NCBI GenBank assembly: GCA_018376445.1
Contig: JAHABL010000007.1
Span: 87,307-151,306, forward strand
Direction: 5' to 3'
Source of the DNA: Mycobacteriales bacterium
GTDB taxonomy: Bacteria; Actinomycetota; Actinomycetes; Mycobacteriales; Mycobacteriaceae
DNA length: 64,000 bases
The position numbers and the translations under genes were made by a program. Of the stretch, positions 43,479-53,282 are shown piece after piece; position 1 is the stretch's first letter, and every line of letters begins with the position of its first letter. The notes beneath the pieces were generated by a model. The model searched no databases. It was given only the letters and a program-made list of their open reading frames with translations, and was not told the DNA's origin.

Positions 43479-44597
43479 TTAATACTGCGTCACGTGGTTA
43501 AAGGATTCCCATCCGCCCACTGTCGATACTTCACTACCATCAATGCTAATAAAACTGCTGTCGTTCGTCGCTACAACAGTTTCAACCACACCAATTTGGC
43601 GAAACCCACCAGGGAGTTCCGTCCCCGCTGGGAATGTCGCAACGAGTCCGTGGTCTTCTCCCCCGGAAAGAATCCACGTGCGCACGATCTCACGTCCGCT
43701 ATCTCGCTGTGCGACACGTTCAGCGCACAGTGCAGCCAGCTCGGCAAGAGACTCTCCGGCAGCCGCAAAAACCTGCTCAGTGGAGAGATTGAAGGTGAGC
43801 GTCACGGTCTCACCGACAGCTGGTATGTGCTCGCTCTGAAGCCGCAGCTCTTCCCCCAATTTCTCTTGGGAATGCCGCGCAATGTGGTAGAGGTCAAGTA
43901 GCAGTCCATCGGAGACATCAGTCATCGCTGTCGCCCCGTCTGCGGCGGCACGAGCACCGTAGCCGTAGGGAGGACGTGGACAGCGGTAGAGATCGCAGGC
44001 GTGTTCGACGAGAGCGTGGTGGAGGAACTTCTCTTGGGTGCCGAAGGTACCGGAGAGAATATCAAGCCCCGCTGCGGACCATCCCAGAGTGCCGGCAATG
44101 GCGACAATGTCACCGGGGCGTGCTCCGCTCTGCAGAACCGGGGCGTGAACTGGTTCGATGATTTGTCCGAGTGCGGTGACACAAATGACGATCTGTTGGG
44201 CTGAGGAAAAATCTCCACCCACTACGTCCGCTCCCGAGCGGTGTGCTTCTGCTACCGTACCTTGGCCGATTCCCGTGATGATGTGGGCGGGGGTATCGCG
44301 CGGTGCGGCGATGGCGACGACATAACCGGTGGGGTGCGCACCCATTGCTTCTATATCAGCGGCATTTTGCGCGATAGCACGCCGTCCGATGGAATGTGGG
44401 TCGGACCAGTCGAGCCGGAAGTGCTCACCCTCTACCAGGATGTCGGTGCTGACGACTGCTCGGTCTCCTCGTGCGGTAACCACTGCGGAGTCATCCCCTG
44501 CTCCCAGGACAGTTGAGGAGTGGCGGGGTGGGCAGACAACGCTGCTGATAATGCCGAGTTCGCCTAGTTCCGCGACGGTGGGTTCCACACTGGTCAT
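43479..44597 (-). CDS. thiL: Thiamine-monophosphate kinase
   Basis: Phosphorylates thiamine monophosphate to the active cofactor thiamine diphosphate, which IlvB in this window uses. The PurM-like fold shows GAGDDSAVV, STDILVEGEHFRLDWS, the VGGDFSSAQQIV stretch and AMTDVSDGLLLDL. The ATG at 44597 has AAGGAG six bases upstream, giving 372 residues, slightly longer than E. coli ThiL. It lies 50 nt after ddl and 30 nt before ung. Confidence 0.94.
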   Translation of the reverse strand: MTSVEPTVAELGELGIISSVVCPPRHSSTVLGAGDDSAVVTARGDRAVVSTDILVEGEHFRLDWSDPHSIGRRAIAQNAADIEAMGAHPTGYVVAIAAPRDTPAHIITGIGQGTVAEAHRSGADVVGGDFSSAQQIVICVTALGQIIEPVHAPVLQSGARPGDIVAIAGTLGWSAAGLDILSGTFGTQEKFLHHALVEHACDLYRCPRPPYGYGARAAADGATAMTDVSDGLLLDLYHIARHSQEKLGEELRLQSEHIPAVGETVTLTFNLSTEQVFAAAGESLAELAALCAERVAQRDSGREIVRTWILSGGEDHGLVATFPAGTELPGGFRQIGVVETVVATNDSSFISIDGSEVSTVGGWESFNHVTQY

Positions 44598-44647
44598 GAT
44601 GTCTCCTTGGGAAGGGTACGGCATCCAGGATTGGTCCTGAGCTCAGA

Positions 44648-45763
44648 CTAGGGCTGATGGTGGGATAGTTCAGTATCGATGAGGGTAGCGATAAGGTCGG
44701 AGTAGCTCAGTCCAGTATCCGCCCACATCTTGGGGTACATCGAGATGGAGGTAAAACCTGGGAAGGTATTTATTTCATTAATGACGGGGCCTTCGTCAGT
44801 GATAAAGAAATCGACGCGTGCTAGCCCTTTACCGTCAATTGCTCGGAAGGCTTGGCAGGCTAGTTCCCGGACACGGTTAGAGATTTCTGCTGGTACTTGC
44901 GCAGGCAGATCGACGTCAATGACATCGTCCAAGTATTTCGTATCGAAGTCGTAAAAGTCACTATCTGCGGAGTCGCCATCGTTATCTCTAGCGGGGGCAG
45001 TGTCGGGGATTCTAATCTCTGCAATGTGGGAGGCAACGACCTCTCCTGTGGGGAGTTCCAGCACCCCACATTCGACTTCGCGCCCTTTAATAGCTGCTTC
45101 AACAATGACCTTGCTGTCACAGTTCCGAGCTGCAGCCACTCCTGCCGAGAAATCATCCCAGTCTGAGACCTTGCTAATCCCAATCGAGGAGCCGCCGCGG
45201 GCGGGCTTGACGAAGACTGGCAGTCCAAGAAACTCTTTCTGTTCGGGAGTGAGGTCATCGACACCAGAGCGCATCACCACCTGAGTGCCAATGGGAAGCC
45301 CAGCATTGCCCAGCACAACTTTTGTGAATTCTTTATCCATAGAGTTAGCTGAGGCCGCTACCCCACACCCCACATAGGGGACGCCTGCTAGCTCAAATAG
45401 CCCTTGGATGGTGCCGTCTTCTCCATTGGGTCCATGAAGGACGGGGAGAATCACATCTGCTGTGGCGACTATCTCACCGGTATGGTCACCGGCTGTGAAC
45501 ACGATAGTTCCTGGATGTTGAGGGTCGAGGAGTAGTGCCACTTCCTGGCCTGGGCATGGTTCCACGGCGGGAAGCTCGCGTCCGTGTTGGGAGAGCTTGT
45601 CAAGGTCCCCATCGCCGAGATACCACCCACCGTCTTGAGTAATACCGATGGGGACAATGGTGTACTGCTCCATCTGCTGCATAATGCTGGCGGCAGAGAT
45701 GCAGGAGATGGAGTGTTCGGGGCTATTCCCCCCGTAGATAACAGCAACAGTGGTGGTAGTCAT
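44648..45763 (-). CDS. ddl: D-alanine--D-alanine ligase
   Basis: ATP-grasp ligase that makes D-Ala-D-Ala for peptidoglycan. It shows VIYGGNSPEHSISCISA at the start, HGPNGEDGTIQGLFELAGVPYVG in the middle, FVKPARGGSSIGISKV and the metal-binding end INEINTFPGFTSISMYPKMW. The GEDGTIQG and NTFPGFT features identify a Ddl. The ATG at 45763 was preferred to an in-frame TTG at 45781. No close Shine-Dalgarno sequence is present, but TAACTT lies 7 nt upstream, so it may be leaderless. The acidic insertion PARDNDGDSADSDFYDFD lies in the omega-loop region common to longer Ddl forms. Confidence 0.93.
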   Translation of the reverse strand: MTTTTVAVIYGGNSPEHSISCISAASIMQQMEQYTIVPIGITQDGGWYLGDGDLDKLSQHGRELPAVEPCPGQEVALLLDPQHPGTIVFTAGDHTGEIVATADVILPVLHGPNGEDGTIQGLFELAGVPYVGCGVAASANSMDKEFTKVVLGNAGLPIGTQVVMRSGVDDLTPEQKEFLGLPVFVKPARGGSSIGISKVSDWDDFSAGVAAARNCDSKVIVEAAIKGREVECGVLELPTGEVVASHIAEIRIPDTAPARDNDGDSADSDFYDFDTKYLDDVIDVDLPAQVPAEISNRVRELACQAFRAIDGKGLARVDFFITDEGPVINEINTFPGFTSISMYPKMWADTGLSYSDLIATLIDTELSHHQP

Positions 45764-45949
45764 GCCATAAAAGTTACCCAATCCTTGCGGTAAATTCCTA
45801 CTGACCAGTTGCGACTACAGCAGCATCTGGTGGCACTACGTACGGTGAGGGTGATGTTTATGTGAATAAGTGCTGATGTTCGCTTAGCGTGGGCTAGTGG
45901 TAGAGCCCGATAGCGCCCTAAAATATGCCTGACTAATGAAAGGTTTTTT

Positions 45950-47038
45950 ATGCATTCTGCTCCTGCCTCTTGGACGCCTACGGGCGAGCCCTCTCCCCTG
46001 GCTGGTCTGGTGCCTTCGCACACTACCCTGTCTTCTACTGCTGGCGATCCCCATACCGGTGCGCTGCTGGCAGACAACCGGGGATCGGCACGGAAGTGGT
46101 TTGTGTACCGTATCGACGCTCGCAATTCCCCTGACAACCTCGTGCTTGCGGCAGGCGGTGTGGTGTGGCGCCGGTCAAAGTCGGGTGAGCTCGAGGTGCT
46201 TCTTGAGCACCGGAAGCGGTATAACGACTGGTCTATTCCGAAAGGCAAGATTGATCCAGGCGAGTCGCCGGTAATGACAGCGATCCGGGAGATTGCTGAG
46301 GAGACTGGTTTTCAGGTTCGGTTGGGCAAGTTTTTAAAACGTGTCCAGTATTCTCTATCCGGGAACCGCGACAAGGTGGTGTTTTTCTGGTCCGCTGAGG
46401 TTATTGGTGGCAAGTTCCGTGCCAATAGCGAGGTTGACCGTATTGCCTGGTTGCCTGTCGCGGAGGCGGAAGAAAAGATTCAGTATGAGTCTGATCGCAA
46501 GGTACTGCAGCGTTTCTTAAAAGCTGATGTTGCTTGGCATCCCGTCATTCTTGTCCGCCATGGTCGTGCAGGAGAGCGTGGCACTGGCGCGGAAGATGTG
46601 CTGCGACCATTGGACGCAGTAGGACGCCAGCAGGCTGTGACGTTGGCTGAAGCCGCCAGTGCCTATGGAGTGACCGAGCTCTATACTGCTGATCGCGTGC
46701 GTTGCGAACAGACAATGCTTCCCACCTCGCAGCTCCTTAATCTCCCTCTGAAGGTGGAGCGGACCCTCTCAGAGGAGGCTGCTCTTATTCACCCTGACGA
46801 TACTGTCGATTTTTGGTTGGAGATGTGTGAGCGAGCTGCTCAAGGCGAAATACCGATGGTGTGCTCGCAGGGAGGAGTGATTCCCACTCTTCTCGAAGGG
46901 ATGGAGACGACTGGCGGCATCGCTTTGGATTCCCGCACATGTAAGTGCAAGAAGGGTGGAATGTGGGTCATTTTCGTGGATGACCACGGTATTGCGAAAG
47001 CGGCAGATTACCTGCCGAGCCCGCTTGCTGTGCGCTAA
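45950..47038 (+). CDS. mutT1: MutT1-type Nudix hydrolase fused to histidine phosphatase
   Basis: 362-residue two-domain protein. Residues about 65-190 are a Nudix hydrolase with a complete Nudix box starting at G99 (G-x5-E-x7-REIAEETGF). Residues about 195-360 are a histidine-phosphatase domain starting with the RHG motif (R203-H204-G205 in ILVRHGRAG). Mycobacterial MutT1 has the same fusion and hydrolyses 8-oxo-dGTP, 8-oxo-GTP and diadenosine polyphosphates. The N-terminal 40 residues are low-complexity. GAAAGG lies six bases before the ATG. It is convergent with hup across a strong terminator. Confidence 0.92.
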   Translation: MHSAPASWTPTGEPSPLAGLVPSHTTLSSTAGDPHTGALLADNRGSARKWFVYRIDARNSPDNLVLAAGGVVWRRSKSGELEVLLEHRKRYNDWSIPKGKIDPGESPVMTAIREIAEETGFQVRLGKFLKRVQYSLSGNRDKVVFFWSAEVIGGKFRANSEVDRIAWLPVAEAEEKIQYESDRKVLQRFLKADVAWHPVILVRHGRAGERGTGAEDVLRPLDAVGRQQAVTLAEAASAYGVTELYTADRVRCEQTMLPTSQLLNLPLKVERTLSEEAALIHPDDTVDFWLEMCERAAQGEIPMVCSQGGVIPTLLEGMETTGGIALDSRTCKCKKGGMWVIFVDDHGIAKAADYLPSPLAVR

Positions 47039-47077
47039 CCATTAAGCCATACAACCAGTCATAGCTCGAGAAAAAGA

Positions 47078-47134
47078 CATACGGGAAGCCCACGTGTCCC
47101 TTGGCATATGCCAGGACCGCAGGGTTCCCGTATG
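47078..47134. terminator. Bidirectional terminator between mutT1 and hup
   Basis: 10-bp stem CATACGGGAA (47078-47087) / TTCCCGTATG (47125-47134). On the minus strand it is followed by CTTTTTC, giving a good terminator for hup. The loop contains a second palindrome, TTGGCATATGCCAG (47101-47114). Confidence 0.75.
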
Positions 47135-47165
47135 GTTTGTCTCAGGTCAATAGGGCGTGAAGCCT

Positions 47166-47609
47166 TTACTTCTTGGACTTCTTCTTCTTGCCCTTCTTGG
47201 TCTTCTTGCCAGACTTCTCGGCCTTGGCACTCTTCTTTGAAACCTTCTTTTCTTTCTTCAATGTGTCTGCGTTCGACTCAAAGGTGTTAGTCGCCACTCG
47301 CTTTACCGAGATTCCAGTCTCGGGAAGCTGTGCCTCACCTTTGACGACGGCACGGAAGTACTGGCCGGGACGGAACATCGGCACCTGGGTGGGTGCTACC
47401 GGCACAGCTTCACCGGTGTGGGGATTGCGGGCGACACGGGCAGCTCGCTCGCGGCGTTCGAACGTTCCGAATCCCATAATGGTGACGGATTCATCGCGTT
47501 CAACACTCCTCACAATGATGTCGAGAGTGTTTTCAAGTGCACTGGTAGCTGTGTGTTGGTCGATGTCCATGCGGCGTGACAGTTCCGCCACAATATCGGC
47601 TTTATTCAT
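47166..47609 (-). CDS. hup: DNA-binding protein HU with lysine-rich tail
   Basis: Nucleoid-associated protein. Residues 1-90 are a standard HU fold (MNKADIVAELSRRM, GFGTFERRERAARVARNPHTG, VPMFRPGQYFRAVV). From about 117 the protein becomes a tail of mostly Lys with Ser and Ala (KKEKKVSKKSAK, KKTKKGKKKKSKK). This histone H1-like tail is a mycobacterial and actinobacterial trait but is much shorter here than in M. tuberculosis HupB (147 versus about 214 residues). GGAGGAG lies just before the ATG. It has no downstream cistron. Confidence 0.94.
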   Translation of the reverse strand: MNKADIVAELSRRMDIDQHTATSALENTLDIIVRSVERDESVTIMGFGTFERRERAARVARNPHTGEAVPVAPTQVPMFRPGQYFRAVVKGEAQLPETGISVKRVATNTFESNADTLKKEKKVSKKSAKAEKSGKKTKKGKKKKSKK

Positions 47610-47879
47610 TGCTCCTCCAGGTGTTCTTCGGAAAGCCCGGTTCTTACAGCGGAAACGGTGCCAGAAGGCCTGTATCCAGTGAAGGGGGCTGGCCTCAGTA
47701 ACAACAGTTGCGCTCTCCTCTAGTAAGGAAGTGCGTGGAACGTACGTCCTCGCGGAGAAAAAGCAGTTGCGGTTCTCTCAGGAGAGCAACAATCGGTGCA
47801 CCCCGCAGCTTCTAAGAACTAGGGGTCCTCTTCAAAATATAGCCGAAATTCGTTAGCTTAAGGGGCAATTGCCAATGAA

Positions 47880-48467
47880 TTATCGAGTAGTCGGCTTGTA
47901 GCTCGGGCGGCCCGCCTCAAAGGCAGCGATTTTGTCCTCTTGGCGGAGGGTGAGACCGATATCGTCAAGACCTTCCATCAGACGCCAGCGGGTGTAGTCA
48001 TCAAGGTCGAAAGGCACCACGAGGTCACCAGCAGTGACTGTACGATCTGCAAGGCTCACCGTTACCTCCATTCCGGGGTGAGCTTCCATGACCTCCCAAA
48101 GCCTCTCAATATCGCCTTGGGCAACCAGACCAGCTACCAGGCCGGCTTTGGAGGCGTTGCCGCGGAATATATCGGCGAAGCGGGAGGAGAGAACCACGCG
48201 GAAGCCGTAGTCCATGAGTGCCCACACAGCGTGCTCTCGGGAGGATCCGGTACCGAAGTCCGGGCCGGCTACCAGAATGCTGCCCTCACGGTAGGGCTTT
48301 TGGTTCAGGATGAAGTTCTCGTCATTGCGCCAGGCGGCGAAGAGTCCGTCTTCAAAACCGGAGCGCGTAACACGCTTGAGGAAAACTGCAGGGATAATTT
48401 GGTCGGTATCGACGTTCGAGCGACGCAGCGGGACGCCAACACCAGTGTGAGAGATGAACGGTTCCAT
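47880..48467 (-). CDS. leuD: 3-isopropylmalate dehydratase, small subunit
   Basis: Swivel-domain partner of LeuC in leucine synthesis, converting 2- to 3-isopropylmalate. The 195-residue protein starts MEPFISHTGVGVPLRRSNVDTDQIIP and has the substrate-binding GPDFGTGSSREHAVWAL block. The ATG at 48467 with AAGGG 9 nt upstream was preferred to the open frame continuing upstream inside leuC. It follows leuC by 28 nt, and the two must be cotranscribed. Confidence 0.95.
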   Translation of the reverse strand: MEPFISHTGVGVPLRRSNVDTDQIIPAVFLKRVTRSGFEDGLFAAWRNDENFILNQKPYREGSILVAGPDFGTGSSREHAVWALMDYGFRVVLSSRFADIFRGNASKAGLVAGLVAQGDIERLWEVMEAHPGMEVTVSLADRTVTAGDLVVPFDLDDYTRWRLMEGLDDIGLTLRQEDKIAAFEAGRPSYKPTTR

Positions 48468-48495
48468 GTTCTTTGTCCCTTCGTGGGTTGACGGG

Positions 48496-49938
<1,443 letters not shown>

Positions 49939-49951
49939 GATGCTCCCTTCT

Positions 49952-49968
49952 GTAACACCAAGTGTTAC
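49952..49968. promoter_or_regulatory. Inverted repeat in the leuC upstream region
   Basis: GTAACACCAAGTGTTAC is a perfect 7-bp inverted repeat with a 3-nt spacer, located 14-30 nt upstream of the leuC start codon, directly beyond its Shine-Dalgarno sequence. It could be an operator for the neighbouring IclR protein or another regulator. Its position in the leader would also allow an RNA effect. Confidence 0.5.
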
Positions 49969-50124
49969 GGCGGACGGTGATGGCGGGCAGATAGTCCATG
50001 GGCTAGCTTTAAGTACAGTGCTTGCACGTCAACTATCGTGATGCAGCTACCCACGTTTCCACTTTAATGATGCAGGTGCGAACGTGTTTTTCTAGAATTG
50101 AATTAGGTTATCCTAAAAAAGTAC

Positions 50125-50153
50125 TTGCATCTCACAAGATGAGATGATACACT
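50125..50153 (+). promoter_or_regulatory. Promoter and probable autoregulatory operator of ltbR (leaderless)
   Basis: TTGCAT (-35, 50125-50130), a 17-nt spacer, then TACACT (-10, 50148-50153), which ends six bases before the ATG at 50160. The transcript would therefore begin at the start codon. A perfect inverted repeat CATCTCA-CAAGA-TGAGATG (50128-50146) lies between and over these boxes, where a bound IclR protein would block RNA polymerase. Confidence 0.65.
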
Positions 50154-50159
50154 CAGAAT

Positions 50160-50861
50160 ATGGGAAAGTCAAGCGGAATCGGCGTCCTCGACAAGACGAT
50201 GCTCATCCTTACCACGGTGGCGGAAGAACCCTGCTCACTCAACGAATTATGTGAACGATCAAGCCTTCCTCGCGCCACCGCCCACCGCCTTGCCGTAGGC
50301 ATGGAGCTTCACCGCCTACTCAGCCGCGATGCCTCCGGTCTGTGGCGTCCAGGCCCAGCACTCGCCGAACTGGCAGCAAAATCCACCGATGCCCTCCTCG
50401 AAGCAGCCCACCTGGTCCTTCCCCGCTTGCGGGATATCACCGGAGAATCTGTGCAACTCTACCGCATCGAAAATGGACAACGTGTCTGTATCGCCACATC
50501 TGAACCACCTACCGGGCTGCGTGATAGTGTGCCCGTCGGCGCACATTTGCCACTCTATGTAGGTGCCTCTTCGAAGGTACTCGTTGCCTGGGCAGATTCC
50601 AGTATCCAACGATCAGTATTAGCAGAGGGCGAGATTACTGATACCCAACTCCGCGATACCCGGCGACGAGGTTGGGCGCAGAGTGTCGGAGAACGCGAGC
50701 CTGGTGTCGCAAGTGTCTCTGTACCGGTTCGAGATGCCCGTGGGGCAGTCGTCGCTGCAGTCGCTGTGTCCGGACCAATCGACCGAATCGCTAAACGCCC
50801 CGCAAATATGTGGGCAGCAGACCTCAAAACCGCATCGAGCGTCATCACCAAACGGCTTTAA
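50160..50861 (+). CDS. ltbR: IclR-family regulator, LtbR-like (leucine/tryptophan biosynthesis)
   Basis: 233-residue regulator with an N-terminal winged helix (CSLNELCERSSLPRATAHRLAVGMEL, about 24-50) and a C-terminal IclR effector domain (GESVQLYRIENGQRVCIATSEP... SVPVGAHLPLYVGASSKVLVAW). In Corynebacterium glutamicum the IclR protein in the same divergent position to leuCD, LtbR, represses leuB and leuCD. The mycobacterial homologue is Rv2989. There is no ribosome binding site; the mRNA is probably leaderless, with an inverted repeat inside the promoter consistent with autorepression. It ends at a perfect hairpin shared with the convergent cold-shock gene. The gene symbol is by position and family. 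Confidence 0.85.
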   Translation: MGKSSGIGVLDKTMLILTTVAEEPCSLNELCERSSLPRATAHRLAVGMELHRLLSRDASGLWRPGPALAELAAKSTDALLEAAHLVLPRLRDITGESVQLYRIENGQRVCIATSEPPTGLRDSVPVGAHLPLYVGASSKVLVAWADSSIQRSVLAEGEITDTQLRDTRRRGWAQSVGEREPGVASVSVPVRDARGAVVAAVAVSGPIDRIAKRPANMWAADLKTASSVITKRL

Positions 50862-50872
50862 CAACTGAACAG

Positions 50873-50913
50873 ATATGAGGAGAGCGCACCTACCCGGTAC
50901 GCTCTCCTCATAT
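50873..50913. terminator. Hairpin between convergent ltbR and cold-shock gene
   Basis: Perfect 14-bp stem ATATGAGGAGAGCG (50873-50886) / CGCTCTCCTCATAT (50900-50913) with a 13-nt loop. There is no long T-run, but its position between two stop codons supports a bidirectional terminator. Confidence 0.65.
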
Positions 50914-50918
50914 GTCTA

Positions 50919-51125
50919 CTAACGGAGTGTATGAACTCCAATTGCCTGTGGGCCGCGACGCCCCTCCCCCACTTCATACTCCACTCGCTGGTGTTCTTCC
51001 AGTGTGAGGAAGCCATCCCCAACAATCTCCGAATAATGGACGAAGACATCAGCGCCATTGTCATCGGGGGTAATAAAACCATAGCCTTTTTCTGAATTGA
51101 ACCACTTAACGGTACCCGTTTCCAT
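50919..51125 (-). CDS. Cold-shock domain protein
   Basis: 68-residue CspA-type protein that binds single-stranded nucleic acid. RNP1 is KGYGFITP (in WFNSEKGYGFITPDD) and RNP2 is VFVHYSEI; the start METGTVKWFN is canonical. The ATG at 51125 has AAAGGA seven bases upstream; an in-frame ATG at 51158 is less likely. It is typical of the actinobacterial single-domain CspA/CspB. Convergent with ltbR. Confidence 0.93.
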   Translation of the reverse strand: METGTVKWFNSEKGYGFITPDDNGADVFVHYSEIVGDGFLTLEEHQRVEYEVGEGRRGPQAIGVHTLR

Positions 51126-51334
51126 GGCGTGTCCTTTCTTCTCCCCGTTCACCAGCAAGCTAGCGGAGAGTCCTCAACGGGATGGTGTTATCCCATTTCT
51201 CTCCACTATAACGAGAACTCTGAAAAGGATGCTTCTGCTTCCGTGTCCTCACGGTGCTAGAGGGATATCTGCTAGGCGATTTTCAAACAATGCACCCGAG
51301 CACTGATGCCTTACAACTGAAACATCCGGAATAC

Positions 51335-51366
51335 AGAAACCCCCCGACCGAAGCCGGGGAGTTTCT
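51335..51366 (-). terminator. Terminator of tRNA-Glu
   Basis: 12-bp stem AGAAACCCCCCG (51335-51346) / CGGGGAGTTTCT (51355-51366) with one mismatch and an 8-nt loop, starting seven bases after the tRNA 3' end on the minus strand. Confidence 0.75.
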
Positions 51367-51372
51367 GAGTTG

Positions 51373-51445
51373 TACCCCCAACGGGATTTGAACCCGTGTT
51401 ACCGGCGTGAGAGGCCGACGTCCTAGGCCGCTAGACGATAGGGGC
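51373..51445 (-). tRNA. tRNA-Glu (anticodon CTC)
   Basis: 73-nt cloverleaf. The acceptor is GCCCCTA/TGGGGGT with discriminator A, and the anticodon stem-loop is CCGGC-type with loop CTCTCAC (anticodon CTC). The T arm is CGGGTTCAAATCCCG. CCA is not encoded. It lies 3' of tRNA-Gln and gltX, all on the minus strand. Confidence 0.95.
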
Positions 51446-51549
51446 GTAACCACTTAGTGAACTAGTGGTGACAGAAGCTTAGCGTATCGCTTCCCATTTT
51501 CCAAAACTGTTGTCAGCTCTGGGTTTCTACACTCTCATGGAGTGAAGAG

Positions 51550-51621
51550 CTGGCCTACCAGGACTCGAACCTAGAATGGCTGAACCAGAATCAGCTGTGT
51601 TGCCAATTACACCATAGGCCA
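51550..51621 (-). tRNA. tRNA-Gln (anticodon CTG)
   Basis: 72-nt cloverleaf. The acceptor is TGGCCTA/TAGGCCA with discriminator G, the anticodon stem is GCTGA/TCAGC with loop TTCTGGT (anticodon CTG), and the T arm is CTAGGTTCGAGTCCTGG. It probably belongs to one transcript with gltX upstream and tRNA-Glu downstream. Confidence 0.95.
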
Positions 51622-51692
51622 CTGGGGTCTCATGACCGCCTTAGAAAGGTTACCACTTCACCCCGTGTTAACACCAAATCGAGATATTAACC

Positions 51693-53198
51693 CTAGTTTT
51701 CCAGCGGAATGGCCTGGTAACTCAGTGCTGCAGTGAGGCGTTCCACCGTCACCGTACGACCCAGCATCTCCATCGACTCGAAAAGCGGCGGGGAAATGTG
51801 GGTACCAGTAACAGCCACTCGCACTGGAGTAAACGCCTTACGTGGCTTCAGCTCCATCTTCTCGATGAGTTCCTGCTTAAGCGCAGCCTCGATGGCGGAA
51901 GCTGTCCACTCGTCATCGGAGATCCCCTCGAGAGCAGCCAACGCAGCACGCAACACCGGCTTGGCATCATCTTTGAGGTTCTTGCGACCCGACTTCTCGT
52001 CGATGGCAAAAGCTTCACCACAGTAGAGGAAGTCAAGCAAATCCCATGCATCGCTCAGAACAACAATACGAGTCTGGACGAGCTCAGCTGCCAGGCTAAA
52101 AATGTCCTCATCAAGGTCGGCGGGGAGGGTCGTCCCCGTCTTTGAAGGAAACTCCTGCATATAGGCAAGGAGGCGCGCCCGGAAATCAGCAGGCTCAAGC
52201 ATTCGGATGTGCTCTGCGTTAATAGCATCTGCCTTCTTCTGGTCGAAGTGCGCAGGTGCCGAGTTCACGTTGACCACATCGAAGTTATCGACCAGCTCGT
52301 CGATCGTAAAGACGTCGCGGTCAGGAGCGAGACTCCATCCCAGCAGCGCGAGATAATTGAGCAAGCCTTCCGGAAGGAAACCACGATCCCGGTGAATGAA
52401 CAGATTAGATTCCGGATCGCGCTTGGAAAGCTTCTTATTTCCAGTTCCCATGACGAAGGGTAGATGGGCGAACTTCGGGATGTGCTTCGCTACACCGATA
52501 CGCATGAGAGCTTCATAGAGAGCAATTTGACGCGGAGTAGACGGCAACAGATCCTCGCCACGCAGCACATGGGTGATGCCCATGAGGGCGTCGTCGACCG
52601 GGTTTACCAAGGTGTAGAGCGGGGAACCATCCGAACGAGCGATGACGTAGTCCGGCACAAATTGTGCTTTGAACTCGGTGTAACCACGCACCATATCGTC
52701 CCAGCCCAGGTCTTTGTCAGGCATGCGAAGACGGATGACCGGCTTACGCCCCTCCGCGCGGTAGGCGGCTTTTTGCTCCTCGGAAAGATCTCGATCGTAA
52801 TTGTCGTAGCCCAGCTTGGGATCCTCACCTTTGGCAATATGACGCGCCTCGACCTCTTCATTGGTAGAGAAGGCCTCGTATGCTTCTCCGGACTCAAGAA
52901 GCTGCTGCACTACTCTGCGATAGATATCACCGCGCAAGGACTGCCGGTAAGGCTCGTGCGGGCCACCAACCTTGGGGCCTTCATCCCAGTTGAGACCAAG
53001 CCACTCGAGAGAATCGACGATAGCCTGATAGCTTTCTTCAGAATCACGTTGCGCGTCGGTGTCCTCAATACGGAAGATGAGCTTTCCGCCAGTATGCCGA
53101 GCGTATGCCCAGTTAAAGAGGGCGGTACGAACCATCCCCACGTGAGGGGTACCAGTGGGGGACGGACTGAAGCGAACACGAACGTCTTGTGTAGTCAT
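51693..53198 (-). CDS. gltX: Glutamyl-tRNA synthetase
   Basis: Class I synthetase that charges tRNA-Glu. In actinobacteria without GlnRS it also charges tRNA-Gln for later amidation by GatCAB. The HIGH-type motif is H19-VGM in SPSPTGTPHVGMVRT, and the KMSKS-type loop is KLSKR (256-260), the usual GluRS variant. It is 501 residues long. The synthetase gene lies next to tRNA-Gln and tRNA-Glu, an arrangement shared with M. tuberculosis (Rv2992c). It is divergent from the isochorismate synthase gene. Confidence 0.95.
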   Translation of the reverse strand: MTTQDVRVRFSPSPTGTPHVGMVRTALFNWAYARHTGGKLIFRIEDTDAQRDSEESYQAIVDSLEWLGLNWDEGPKVGGPHEPYRQSLRGDIYRRVVQQLLESGEAYEAFSTNEEVEARHIAKGEDPKLGYDNYDRDLSEEQKAAYRAEGRKPVIRLRMPDKDLGWDDMVRGYTEFKAQFVPDYVIARSDGSPLYTLVNPVDDALMGITHVLRGEDLLPSTPRQIALYEALMRIGVAKHIPKFAHLPFVMGTGNKKLSKRDPESNLFIHRDRGFLPEGLLNYLALLGWSLAPDRDVFTIDELVDNFDVVNVNSAPAHFDQKKADAINAEHIRMLEPADFRARLLAYMQEFPSKTGTTLPADLDEDIFSLAAELVQTRIVVLSDAWDLLDFLYCGEAFAIDEKSGRKNLKDDAKPVLRAALAALEGISDDEWTASAIEAALKQELIEKMELKPRKAFTPVRVAVTGTHISPPLFESMEMLGRTVTVERLTAALSYQAIPLEN

Positions 53199-53282
53199 AG
53201 TTTAAGGCTAGTAGCTTTCACGAGTAGGCTGGAGGACGGCGCTACAACAGAGCACCTTTCATCCTAATTGTAGGAGGTGGAG

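Noticed and set aside
42882..43901. Open frame of 339 codons on the + strand opposite ung and thiL
   Set aside because: Both strands cannot be conserved here; the minus-strand genes have full catalytic motifs and the + frame has none.
47101..47114. Palindrome TTGGCATATGCCAG as an operator
   Set aside because: It lies in the loop of the mutT1/hup terminator between convergent genes, where an operator has no promoter to control.
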